Below are positions 23,010-32,936 of a stretch of DNA of 64,000 nt, piece by piece. The stretch spans positions 31,888,790 through 31,952,789 of the forward strand of contig NC_079516.1 in the NCBI RefSeq assembly GCF_000801105.2. Reading direction: 5' to 3'. The notes beneath the pieces were generated by a model, which worked only from the letters and a program-made list of their open reading frames with translations, did no database searches and was not told where the DNA came from. Source of the DNA: Raphanus sativus (Eukaryota; Streptophyta; Magnoliopsida; Brassicales; Brassicaceae). The translations under genes and the position numbers were made by a program. Positions within the stretch are counted from its first letter, which is position 1. Each line of letters opens with the position of its first letter.

Positions 23010-23680
23010 GTAAAGTGAAACGGGAAAAAGCTAGAATTAAATTAACTATCCAAGACATGAGACCAAGGGAGAGCAATTCTACTTGCAGAAGGAATAATTC
23101 AACAATGTTTGTCAAAACACATGTAAATGATGAAAAGCTCTCGCTCTTTCAAATTTGTTCACATTACTTTATAAATAATTAAAAACACATGATTCCAAAC
23201 TACTGAAGACATGTCTAGATTATCATACTGCCCATTTAAATCACTGAATTCCTCTTATGTTTTCATTTCATGAGCAAGAAAGGTAGAGTAGCAGTCTTCA
23301 TGTCTTATGAGAAAATTGTGTTGTGCAGTGACTTGTCAATCAAGATAATTTTTTTTGGAGAAAGGTAATCCAAGATTGAAAGAACAATCTCGTCTAAAAA
23401 AGAAAAAGAAAAGAATACTTTCTTTGTTGCTTTGACACTTACGGAATTAAGAAAATGGTAGTAACTAAGAGCATATTGCTGTACCAACTTAATTTTTTTT
23501 ACAACAGAGTACATTCGGGTAAGTCACATTAATTCTTTTTAACAAATATAGAAAGAGAAACATATTTGGGAGGATTTAGTTAAAAAAAAACTCATATTAA
23601 AGTTGGAAGTTTTTTGAGAAAATCATATACACGAGTCAATAGTGATATTTTTAAAGAAGTGTTTAAGAGTTTAATGAAAA
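23010..23680. other. AT-rich intergenic DNA
   Basis: No gene or clear element seen between the exon-like blocks and Helitron C. Confidence 0.5.
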
Positions 23681-25924
23681 CTAGATTTTGACCCGCACGC
23701 CCGTGCGGGTGTATATTTTTTATAAAATATGTTGTTTTTCATGTTAAAATTAGAGTTGGACAAAAAAATCTAAATCTAAGAAATCGAACCGATCCCGATC
23801 CAAAAAGAAGTATAAAACCCGAACTGAAATTGATTAAAATATCAAAATTTTAGTATGTATAGAACTGAAACAGAATCCGATCCAAACCGAAATATTTTAG
23901 ATACTTGAATGTATCCGAAATAGATTTATATACTTATATATATATTTTATTTTTTAAGACTTAATGTATATAAACATCCAGAATATATATGGTACTTATA
24001 AATTGATTTAAATAATTGAAAATAAATATAAATAGTCAAATGTAAATATCTAAAATAGTTAAAGTATAATCAAATCACCAAAAATACTTAACATGATTAT
24101 TGATTATCTGTCCAAATATTTAAATCAAACCAATTTATATGTTAAGTTCAGTTACTCTGATATATGTTGTTCAAATTTATATGTAATACATTATTTTGTT
24201 TATATATTTTGAGAAATTTAGAGTATACAATTTTAAATGGGTTATCTGAACCTGAACAACCCCGCAAAGATCCAAATCGAATCTGAACCAAAATTTTGAA
24301 ATATATGAATGGGACATAAATCTTTGAACCTGAAAACCCGAAACCCAAACAGACCTAAACCGAACCTGAATGTGTACCTGAACGCCCACCCCTAATTCAC
24401 AATCTACTTTTTTTTTCTTTAAAAACACATCAAACATATAATTAATTGTATTTTATACGTACTATCATATAAATAATCACATATATTATATTTTCAATAA
24501 TCACATATAATGAAAATATTTTTTAATAATGGTTATTGGAAAATAATTTATTAAAAATATCTTTTTGAATATATGTTATTTTAAATCAATTTTTGATATA
24601 AATCAAATTTAAATTATTATTTTGATTTGAAAAAATATATAAAGTTTAAATTTTGTTTTATGATTATTTTAGACAAATGATATTTTTAGATAATTAGATT
24701 AGCTCATTTTGTATATTTTAAAGTTGACACAAATAGATAATTTCTCATACTATAATAGATTTCTATTTTTTTAATAACATAAATTCATTTTTTTAATATA
24801 CTGTTATCTATGTTTCCAAACAATATTATATATTTTTATATTGTTATTCATGTTTTCAAAGAAACCTATTTTTGTAATTAATATTCATTTTTCCAAATAA
24901 ACCTATTTTTGGAATGCTATCCAAATGAATTTAAAAAAATTATAATGTTTTCTCCGAGTTTTCTTTTTTTTTGCAATTTTTTAAAAATAAAAAAAAAACT
25001 TTTTGATATATCTTTAAAGTTTATTTAGCTATTTATTTATATATTAATTAAAATTTTAAACCCAGCATTTTAAATAGAATACTATAAGCAAATCGATTTT
25101 CACTGGAGATATGAATTTGAATTAATTAATATTCATTCCTTTTAGATTAAATCATCATAATTATCAGAATATTTTTATTTGTAAATAAGCCAAACGTGAT
25201 TTGCAAGTTTATATGTAGATTGTGTTGGTTGTATTCTTCTTAGATGGTTGCATAATAAGGGGATTTTTTAAAGAATATTATCAATGTTAGGAATCAAAGG
25301 AGTTAAATTGGTTTTGATTTAGTGCACCAATAATATCTAATGATATATTGGTTTTGATTCTGTAGATCAATATTTAACCGAGCATTATTTTATATGGAAA
25401 CACGTTTGTTTTGAATTTTGCAGACCAAACTAAACCAAGACATTGGTATTTACATGGTTAAGAATTTACAGAATTTGTTTCTTTATGTTGTGAACCGAAC
25501 TATGTATATACAAAATGTTGGATAATAATTCACACGAACATGTTTGTTTTGATTTCTATTGGAACATGTTTATAGAAATATTGGTATTTTATGTAGTGGA
25601 CCGTGTATTAAAACATGTTTGTTTTGATTTCTGGAAAAAAATTAAACCGAGTCATATATAGTTGGTGGCATATTTAACTTGATTAAGTAAAGCGACATAA
25701 CTGGTCAAAATTATACCCAATCATATTTAACTCTGGTTTTAAGTGAAGCGTGCGTGTCAAAATTAACCAAGTCTTATTTCACTCCGTTTTAAGTGCACGT
25801 TAATTTATGAGATATACATAGTTTGTTAAGTCAAAAACGACTGTGTGTAAAAACAATGGCATATAATGGTAAATATTAAGGAAAACTTGGGGTTAAGTAC
25901 TATTTGTACTTCACTTTTAATAGA
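23681..25924 (-). mobile_element. non-autonomous Helitron C (minus strand)
   Basis: On the minus strand it begins at 25924 with TCTATTAAAAGTGAAGTACA, preceded by A, and ends with a perfect nine-base-stem hairpin (ACCCGCACG..CGTGCGGGT), then CAAAATCTAG at 23681 with T next. Both termini and both target bases fit. No coding capacity recognised. A degenerate CCGAAC-rich block lies at 23755-24400. Confidence 0.85.
23755..24400. repeat. degenerate CCGAACC/CCGATCC-rich element inside Helitron C
   Basis: Words such as ATCGAACCGATCCCGATCC and AAACCGAACCTGAATGTG, bounded by TTAGAGTTGGAC and GCCCACCCCTAATTC. Probably a nested element related to 19800-20425 on the other strand. Confidence 0.55.
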
Positions 25925-26045
25925 TTAGATTGGACTAAACATGAGAATTAGAAAATATGCAAATTACCAAAACATGTACTTGGTCGTGTTAAGAAACCAC
26001 AACATGACTGTTGCTGATTTTTTTTTAAATTGTTTTAAAAGAAAA

Positions 26046-26159
26046 ATGAACTCCATGAGTCTTCTTCTTTACATGGTTACAATAGCCGCCGTGTTCCTTT
26101 TGCCTGATACTCATGGAGAAAAATGTTGTGGGCATTACAATTGCACTTCCATAAGATGA
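26046..26159 (+). CDS. possible small secreted Cys-containing peptide (37 aa) or remnant
   Basis: From the ATG at 26046 the ORF has a good signal-peptide profile: MNSMSLLLYMVTIAAVFLLP with a hydrophobic core and a likely cleavage near THG, then EKCCGHYNCTSIR and a stop. Plants have many small secreted cysteine-rich peptides, but they usually carry four to eight cysteines. This has three in about 14 mature residues, so it is either a truncated member or chance. It begins about 120 bases beyond the 5' end of Helitron C. No intron or TATA box could be fixed. I do not assign a family. Confidence 0.3.
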   Translation: MNSMSLLLYMVTIAAVFLLPDTHGEKCCGHYNCTSIR

Positions 26160-26510
26160 TTTCAGAATCGTTTTGTATCTGTTATTCAATTCAGCGGTCG
26201 CCTATTATGTGAACTTGAAAAATCTATTAGCCAAAAACATACTCGCGCCCTGACTCTTTGTAGGTAATATACAGCTCATTAAATTCTTAGTGGAATTTCT
26301 TTTTATGCTAGAAAAGAAGGTATGAGTTGCGGTTGGAACAAAGTCAATCCAAGTAAGTGAATAACTTACCAAGAAACGGTTATATGCATGTGCTAGCGTC
26401 TTGGATATTTAGTTGGATTAACTTTCTTAAGCATATGATAATAAAATATTTTAAGTTAAAAATTGGACGTTATCCCCACAATAATAACACAAGTAACTCT
26501 CCAGAACATG
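26160..26510. other. intergenic DNA, nothing recognised
   Basis: AT-rich, no coding signal or repeat boundary identified. Confidence 0.5.
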
Positions 26511-26680
26511 ACACATCAGATTTTTAGAAGCTTGTGAGATTTCCATGTCAATAAATGAAAAAACTATGAAAACCAATCAAATCATTTTGTTTCTACACAT
26601 CAGTTTTGTCTCGTGTTTTGCCTTTTCTTCTTTGTTTGTATCACCACTTTCACTTGTCCAAGATTTACGATCAGAAATAT
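26511..26680 (+). repeat. copy 2 of the dispersed repeat preceding gene-like sequence
   Basis: Similar to 21785-21935 in the same orientation (GACACATCAGATTTTTAGAA, ATGTCAATAAATGAAAA, AAACCAATCAAATCATTTTG, CACTTGTCCAAGATTTACGA). Confidence 0.7.
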
Positions 26681-26684
26681 TGAA

Positions 26685-27240
26685 AATCAGATGGGCTTCT
26701 ACTGCTACTGTGCGGTCTCCTTTTCATGCCGTAAGCCCCCTCCTCATGCCTTAACCACCGTATATGTCGCCATCGATCAGATTGATTGAAAGTGGGGAAG
26801 GAAAACGCTTGGGGCGCAAGCAAGAGTGGATGGTAATCTGACTTGCTCGGATCTCGACTTTGGTGGTTGGTACCGCTCGGATGGTATCATCGGTGGATTG
26901 TGAAGATTCGGGGTGTCGAGTGATGGTGAAGACCGGCAGCTCTGACGTCGCTCCTTTCTCCTCCACGTCTCGGTTCTGCCGCATAACACCCACAAGAGCA
27001 AAGATGAGTCTATGGACAGCAGATGCGGTGGATCCAGAGGTGATTAGTTCGCAAGAGGAAGGTGGTGGTGACGATCTGAGACAAAACCACATCTTTTCCT
27101 CACACAAGAAAGAGAAGAAGATTTGAAGGAAGAACCAAGAACAATACGAAGGCTGAAGAGGGGAAGAAGAGAAAATAATACGAAGAAGTGGTTAGAAGCA
27201 TTGGTGATTACCACACAAGGAAGATGACGGTTTGGCTTTA
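26685..27240. other. higher-GC gene-like segment, unidentified
   Basis: Composition rises sharply compared with the flanks. Open stretches occur on both strands (26860-27126 plus; 27107-26751 minus), but neither gave a family I recognise. The purine-rich end (27100-27180, GAAGAAGA-type) resembles the reverse of a plant 5' leader, so a captured first exon on the minus strand is possible. No function is proposed. Confidence 0.35.
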
Positions 27241-28039
27241 GGTAGAAGGAGATAGATATACTTATATAATTTATACACGTGTTAGGTTAACGTGAATAAG
27301 AAAAATTGAGCTTTGGTTTGATAAAAGAAATTAATTAGACAAACCAAACCGGTTTTAGTAAACCAAAGCGATTAGATGATGTTGAATCTGATATGAATGT
27401 TGATTTTTAAAGAAAAAAACAGAAGACGAGAACCTGTTTTTATAACCGGAAGGAACCTATTAGATTTATATAACTAGGAGTTTTAAGCGCATTTGCGGGC
27501 TTAACAATTTTACAAAAAATTGTACATGAATATATTATCAAATCAAAATTCACTAAAATAAAGTATTCTTATGCTTTTGAAATATTTAATAATTATTTAA
27601 GAATTAAAATTTATCATACTATTTTTTTCTATTTTAAGAAAACATCTTTCGTTATGCAGAATAAACTTAAAACATTCATATATACATAAAATTATATATG
27701 TGGATTTATATTTATTTTTAAAATCTTATGATGTACAATATTTATGGATAACATAATATATAATCTTTTAGATAATGATGATTATCAAGTTAATGAAATT
27801 TTTAAAAATTTCTGAATAATTATATATTAACAAAACTTATCGAATTATCTATTAAAAATAATAAAGACTTTAACGCTTTATGGATTAAAATGAGAACAAA
27901 AAAGTCACTTCACATAATAAATATAAATACTTTTAATTCTTTGCTATATATATATATTGAAATAAAGTTGGTTTGATATTACTAAACCAAATATAATATA
28001 AACATATAAATAGATATTTTAGTTATACTTATATAAATA

Positions 28040-28275
28040 TAATATAAATTTAATTATGACATTGTGGTTATAGTTTTTAGTTATTCTCAAGATAAATATA
28101 AAGATAAATTATAAAAAAAATAATTAAAATATTTATTAAGATTAATTATTGAAAATAAAATATAACTAAACATAAAATTACGGGAATCATGACAAATAAG
28201 CAAAAAAACTAAAATTATGGAGAGTATGAAAAGTAATCGGTTTGATATTACTAAACCAAAGATAATATAGACACA

Positions 28276-28308
<33 letters not shown>

Positions 28309-28690
28309 TTTTACTTAAGTAAATATAATATAAATATGACATTTTGGTTAGAATTTTTTTGTTATTCTCAAGATAATGACAAATTATAAGCAAAATCACT
28401 AAAATATATATATTAAGATTAATAATTAAAAATAAATATGACTAAACCTAAAATTACAGGAAACATGACAAATATAATATAAAAATTATATAATTTTTTA
28501 ATTTTACTTAAATATATATAATTTAAATTTAAATATGACATTATGATTAGAATTTTTAAGTTATTCTCAAAATAAAGATAATGATAAATTATAAGTAAAT
28601 CGTTAAATATTTACTAAAATTAATAATTAAGAATAAAATATGAATAAACCTAAAATTATAGAAAACATGACAAATAAATAAAAAACCTAA
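28040..28690. repeat. three tandem degenerate repeats within Helitron D
   Basis: Three units of roughly 150-170 bases (about 28045-28200, 28325-28475 and 28525-28680). Each has ATGACATT.TGGTTA, GTTATTCTCAAGATAA, AATTATAAGCAAA and AACCTAAAATTA..GGAAAC plus ATGACAAAT. Confidence 0.65.
28267..28296. repeat. (AT)n microsatellite
   Basis: Run of AT dinucleotides inside Helitron D. Confidence 0.8.
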
Positions 28691-28744
28691 AAATATGGAG
28701 AAGTTGACACATAAGCCAAATCACTTTTTAAATAATAGTACAGA

Positions 28745-29403
28745 TTTGATTTTGGATAACAAAAGAAAATTTAATTTGGAAACAGATTATAGTATTATTA
28801 GATTTCATCATTGTGGATCGGAAATATGTTTGATGAACTCTTCATTTTTTCCATGTACATCCGAAATATCAAGCTTGGTGGCAAATAACAATGACACCAG
28901 TGAATTATTATATTTCATCATTTCAACAAGTGTTGGGATAACAACGACGATACTGAAAAAATGCTGGATAGTTTTTCATTCCAAGATTTGTTAACCAAGA
29001 TCCAATTAGGTTTCACTCAGAAATTTTTGAAAAAACCTATTGCAGTCTCACTGAAAAACTGTTTATTTTTTTGTTCCTTGGGATATCATAGGCTGAGAAT
29101 GAGCAGATGCCTGATATAAGCAAGAAACTTAGGTTTTATGTTAGATGGTTCCAACAAGTAAGTGGAATCTATGTCTAAAAGAAAGAAAATCTGTGTTATT
29201 CTTTAGAATCTGCACAGAAAGATGCAGTGCACATCAATGCGTTATCTTCTACAATGGGTAATTACATCACAAAACCTTTGAGGTTGGAGAAGAAAAAAAC
29301 TAACCTAAGAGACTATAGACTAAACATACTAAAATACATAATTTGATGTTATGGCCGAATATTGAAGAGACAATCCCGCAACGTAGTGCGGGTAATTATC
29401 TAG
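28745..29403 (+). mobile_element. 3' portion of a plus-strand Helitron
   Basis: Ends with a CCCGCA...TGCGGG hairpin, then GTAATTATCTAG at 29403 with T next. The 5' end was not found between 28745 and 29403. It may lie left of Helitron D, which would then be nested in this element; the gene-like block at 26685-27240 could be its cargo. Confidence 0.6.
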
Positions 29404-29939
29404 TTGTAATTAAAAAAGTTCTCGGTGTAAAGTAAACACTAGGTGATTGCTGTGCTGGCATAAAAATATTCAAAATATGAAATAAATAGTGTATAGTTTT
29501 AGAAGTTACTGATTTTATATTATCAATTTATCACTAAGTGAAATTGTGTTGTATATATGTTGTAATTGTATATTTTAGGTGAATATTATATTTATGTTAA
29601 AAACAGTGGTATATTTTTTAAAAATACGATAAAAGTTGAAATATAATCCATAATTAATATAAATAAAGAAGTTTAATTCTCAATTAAGAAGAACAAAATC
29701 CAATATAAACCTGCAAAAATATATTAAATTTTGTAAACAATTATACAAAATAAAATAATTTGGTAGATTTATAAATTTCTAAATTTTATTGAACAGCAAA
29801 TAATATTAAATTTACATATCATCATCGAAATAATCTGAAACTGGTTTGTAATCCACTACAATCGGTGTGCTAACTCATCACTATTTATCTGAAAATTTAT
29901 AAATTTTATTGGATAAAAAGTATATTAAAGTTACGTACC

Positions 29940-30560
29940 GTTGACTACGAAATATTCTGAAAAACTTGTTTGTAGATAACATTCATTGTTTATGTTTGTG
30001 GCTTCCCTTGTTTATCAGTTATTAGGACTCGACTTTACTTTTGAAAGTGCAATGTATAACTAGCCACAAGAAAGAACTGGTTTAGGTAGAAACAAACCAA
30101 TATTTTTCAGCGTTTGACCTTGACTTTTGTTGATGGTCATCACGAAAGCAAAGGTAACTGGAAACTGTATTCGACGCATTCTAAAGGGAAATTTTGTGTC
30201 AGATGGCATGGCAAAAATTCTTAGGATCTAAATTTTTTTTCGAGCAATATCGTTTCCGATTATAATTCTACCTCCTATCACATGAGACAATAACATTGTA
30301 ACAATTAGCCTAGCTAGTACAATTACATAAGCCATCTGCAGCATCCATGTTACAAAAACACATGATAGGAGCACCAACCTTGAATTTCAAACAATGTCTA
30401 GACAGTCCAAAGACTTTAACACTGTTCAAAAACTCTGTAAGATATACAACATTTTCTTCTATGTCAACATCGGATGGAATAATGCTGTCAGAGAGAAGGT
30501 AAACTTTCTCTTCACCTGAAAGCATCATATGTAACTTTTCTTTATTGACATGTAAATAGT
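29940..30560 (-). pseudogene. Helitron PIF1-like helicase, C-terminal remnant
   Basis: On the minus strand from 30528: GEEKVYLLSDSI, TEFLNSVKVFGLSRHCLKFK, VGAPIMCFCNMDAADGLCN, the usual block before the last helicase motifs. After a frameshift comes the conserved FAFVMTINKSQGQTLKNIGL at about 30145-30085, then LFLPKPVLSCG with an in-frame stop, LYIALSKVKS and finally NVIYKQVFQNIS near 29950. Several frameshifts and stops; the Rep domain and N-terminal helicase motifs are absent. In live Helitrons this 5'-to-3' helicase is fused to a HUH Rep nuclease (family knowledge). Confidence 0.85.
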
Positions 30561-30838
30561 TAGTGGAACATAAGAGAATGATAAAACATGTTATCTAGGA
30601 ACTGCAAAATGTAAAAGAGAAAGCATGTAATCATTTATTTTTATCAACTTTCATGTGTGCAATGGACTTCAACTTTCTCCCTTTCTTTTGGATTAGCATC
30701 ATCACTTAAATAAATGTGCTGCTTCCCACTCATGATCAGAATATTTCACAATAGTTGACTGCACAAATCAAGAATTTGATTAATGTTATACTGCTGATAT
30801 ATAATTTTGAGTTTAAACTATAATACATATATTATATG
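30561..30838 (-). other. spacer with possible last exon of the RPA-like gene
   Basis: On the minus strand, TTGATTTGTGCAG (a good acceptor) near 30755 is followed by a short open stretch ending SDHEWEAAHLFK and a stop. It may be the end of the RPA-like gene split by the MULE. Weak. Confidence 0.3.
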
Positions 30839-30848
30839 CGCTCTAGGC

Positions 30849-32054
30849 GGGAAAACGGCCAATTCCGCCATGAACTTGACGTTTCCATTGTTTTCATACA
30901 CAAACTATTGGATCAAGCCAAAAACATCATGAACTAATTTTTATTTTGAATTTCTCACATAATTTTTTCCAATCTGGTCAATTACTACATAACAGGAATC
31001 AATTTTGGTTTAGTTGCTGATGTGGTGCTTACGCGGACGCCATGTAGGAAATTGGGTTAATTCGGTTTGACATATGTCCAATTTTTTAAATCGAGTAGTA
31101 CAAAACGACGACGTTTTGATATTTAAAAAAAAAATCAAAGAGGATCAAACCCTAGAACTTAGAGTTCTTCGTGGAGTGCTCAACCACTAGACTAATTATA
31201 CTTTCAGCAATTACATTCCATTACAATAATACTTTAACTAAATATTTTCGACAAGCAAACTCACGCATATGAGAATTAAATAGATTAAAAAAAGTTTTAA
31301 ACATATTTGCTTCATCTCCTTCGATTCAAGATCGTCTGCAATGAATCTCTCTCCAGTAACAAATATCTTCGTCAAAATCACCAACTAATTATTTGCTTCT
31401 CCGTCTTTCTTTGATTGAGACTTGAGTGTGACTGTATCACGGAAGAAAATGATTTGAACGTAAATCTGGGGGGGGGGGGTTTCTTTCATGGGTGGTCTAC
31501 GTGCGATTCATTGAAGAATTGAAGCAGAAACGATGGCTAAAGTAAAGAGGGAGACGGTTGTGGCATGCATGACTTGTTCCCTCTGCGACAATCTCCTCTG
31601 TGGCGCCACCACCATCTATGAGTGCCTTCACACCTGTTCGTTCTTATTTAGAATATTTAGTTCAAGTATTATTGTAATGGAATATAATCGTTGGAAGTTT
31701 AATTAGTCTAGTGGTTGAGCACTTCTTTGAAGAACTCTAAGTTTAGGTTCGATTCTCATTGACAATGAATTTTGTTAAAATATCAAAACGACGTCGTTTT
31801 GTACTATTTTGATTTTAAAAAATGGACAGTTGTCAAACCGAATCAAACCAATTTCCTACATAGCGTCCACGTAAGCACCACATCAGCAACTAAACCGAAA
31901 TTGATTCCGGTTATGTAGTAATTGACCAGATTAGAAAAGTTCATGTGGGAATTTCAAAATAAAAATTAATTCATGATGCTTTTGGCTTGATCCAATAGTT
32001 TATGTATGAATACAATGGAGACTCTAAGTTTATGATGGAATTAGCCGTTTTCTC
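30849..32054. mobile_element. Pack-MULE with long terminal inverted repeats and a captured RING exon
   Basis: A 10-base duplication, CGCTCTAGGC, flanks the element at 30839-30848 and 32055-32064. The ends are GGGAAAACGG and CCGTTTTCTC. Inverted repeats of about 400 bases (30849 to about 31252; about 31649 to 32054) match closely, including the words CAAAACGACG..GTTTTG and GTGCTCAACCACTAGACTAA. The 9-11 base duplication and long TIRs are typical of Mutator-like elements (family knowledge). No transposase is present. The unique middle holds a leader-like stretch and the first exon of a DRIP-like RING-finger gene. It sits inside the RPA-like Helitron gene. Confidence 0.9.
31533..31706 (+). pseudogene. 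captured DRIP-like RING-finger exon (57-aa ORF)
   Basis: ORF from the ATG at 31533 to TAG at 31704-31706. Residues 1-35 (MAKVKRETVVACMTCSLCDN, LLCGATTIYECLHTC) match the N terminus of the plant DRIP/RING1-type E3 ubiquitin ligases, with the first RING pairs CMTCxLC and ECLHT. The match stops at the point where I recall that gene family having its first intron (CACACCT|GTTCG). The ORF then runs about 22 codons through intron and TIR sequence. The RING is incomplete: the later zinc ligands are absent, so it is unlikely to act as a ligase. The T/C-rich sequence before the ATG (31310-31440) could be the donor's 5' UTR. Confidence 0.8.
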
Positions 32055-32064
32055 CGCTCTAGGC

Positions 32065-32440
32065 TGTGCTTCAAAGTCTTCAATTATAACTGCAACCACT
32101 ATATCAACAACATATGCTGAACTATGTTCTTTTTGACCATCTGATCTAATAGTGATCTTGAATAAAAGTTTCCTCCCAATTAAATTTATTAGAGATTGAG
32201 GTAGAAAAGATGCATTTTCCTGAAAATTATTTAAATATCAAAATAAATATATTGAAATTATTTATTTCTTAAAATATATATTACAAATGAAGAAAATATC
32301 TGATGCAGCCTCTTTGACTAACTCAAAATCAGGTCTCATAGTGAGTTTTTCTGCAATTTTATTGAAAAGCAAAAACTTGGCTTCTCCTGTTGATTCATCA
32401 GAGACACGTAGTGAAATCATATTTGAAATAATTAAAAATA
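32065..32440 (-). pseudogene. RPA1-like OB-fold protein remnant, Helitron-associated
   Basis: Two exon-like blocks on the minus strand. The block at about 32430-32283 reads ISLRVSDESTGEAKFLLFNK then IAEKLTMRPDFELVKEAASD. The block at about 32222-32065 reads FLPQSLINLIGRKLLFKITI then SAYVVDIVVAVIIEDFEAQP, ending at the MULE duplication. This is the C-terminal OB-fold region of replication protein A large-subunit-like proteins (SDETGEATFxLFD; LxxLxGKxxLFKI). Such proteins bind single-stranded DNA and are often carried by plant Helitrons. The MULE insertion and missing upstream domains make it non-functional. It may instead be a captured host RPA1-like gene. Confidence 0.7.
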
Positions 32441-32936
32441 TATATAAATACGTTAAGTGATAATTTCAATGTAGAATATTTACCAATCTTGCGTCAAGAA
32501 TTCCAGAAATTTTTTTTCTTCGGATTTTAGCATAAACATCTCATCATGAAGAATTACTGCAGACACAAATGACATTTGGTTATTTTAACCACAGAACATA
32601 TAATCGCGTTGATGACCCTAACTTACGGGCGTTAAAACAATTTTATTCTTTTTGGTAATTTAAGTGATGTACACCTAAAAACTTACCAGAATTACTTTTT
32701 TTCATGCTTTCCAATGCTACAAAAATACTGCATTTTCACAAAGATAAAAAATTACCTTTAGAATGAATAAAATAACCTAGTGATAACGTAATAATATAGA
32801 AGATATAGAGTTGACAAGCTAACCTCTTTGGCAATGTATAATGTAGAATGAGTATGTGTATATGCTATATTTATAAGAGCATATGAGATACCTAGGTACT
32901 TTAAAATATAGGTAGCGTTAAGTATTTATAAAACTA
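32441..32936. other. AT-rich spacer, possible upstream RPA-like exons
   Basis: Short splice-like pieces occur on the minus strand (a TTTGTGTCTGCAG acceptor near 32563), but I could not tie them to a domain. Confidence 0.35.

Larger units (their letters stand above)
27474..28744 (-). mobile_element. non-autonomous Helitron D (minus strand)
   Basis: The 5' end on the minus strand at 28744 reads TCTGTACTATTATTTAAAAA then GTGATTTGGCTTATGTGTCA, preceded by A. The 3' end has a GCCCGCAAATGCGC imperfect hairpin, then TTAAAACTCCTAG at 27474 with T next. Most of the interior is a degenerate tandem array. No protein encoded. Confidence 0.78.
29439..32936 (-). mobile_element. decayed autonomous-type Helitron (minus strand), 5' end unresolved
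   Basis: A probable 3' end lies at 29439-29442 (CTAG on the plus strand, followed by GTGATTGCTGTGCTGGCA), resembling the 3' end of Helitron E (CTAGGTGGTTGCCCGCG). To its right, on the same strand, are a helicase C terminus and RPA-like fragments, the protein pair known from plant autonomous Helitrons. A Pack-MULE interrupts it at 30849-32054. The right border given is only where Helitron E begins. Confidence 0.5.

Noticed and set aside
22595..23182. 195-codon ORF as a protein-coding gene
   Set aside because: It crosses strong splice-like acceptors and donors and has a composition typical of intron read-through; a different frame of the same region gives better exon-like blocks.
26751..27107. 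118-codon minus-strand ORF as a gene
   Set aside because: No recognised domain. It overlaps an equally open plus-strand frame, so it was kept only as an unidentified gene-like segment.
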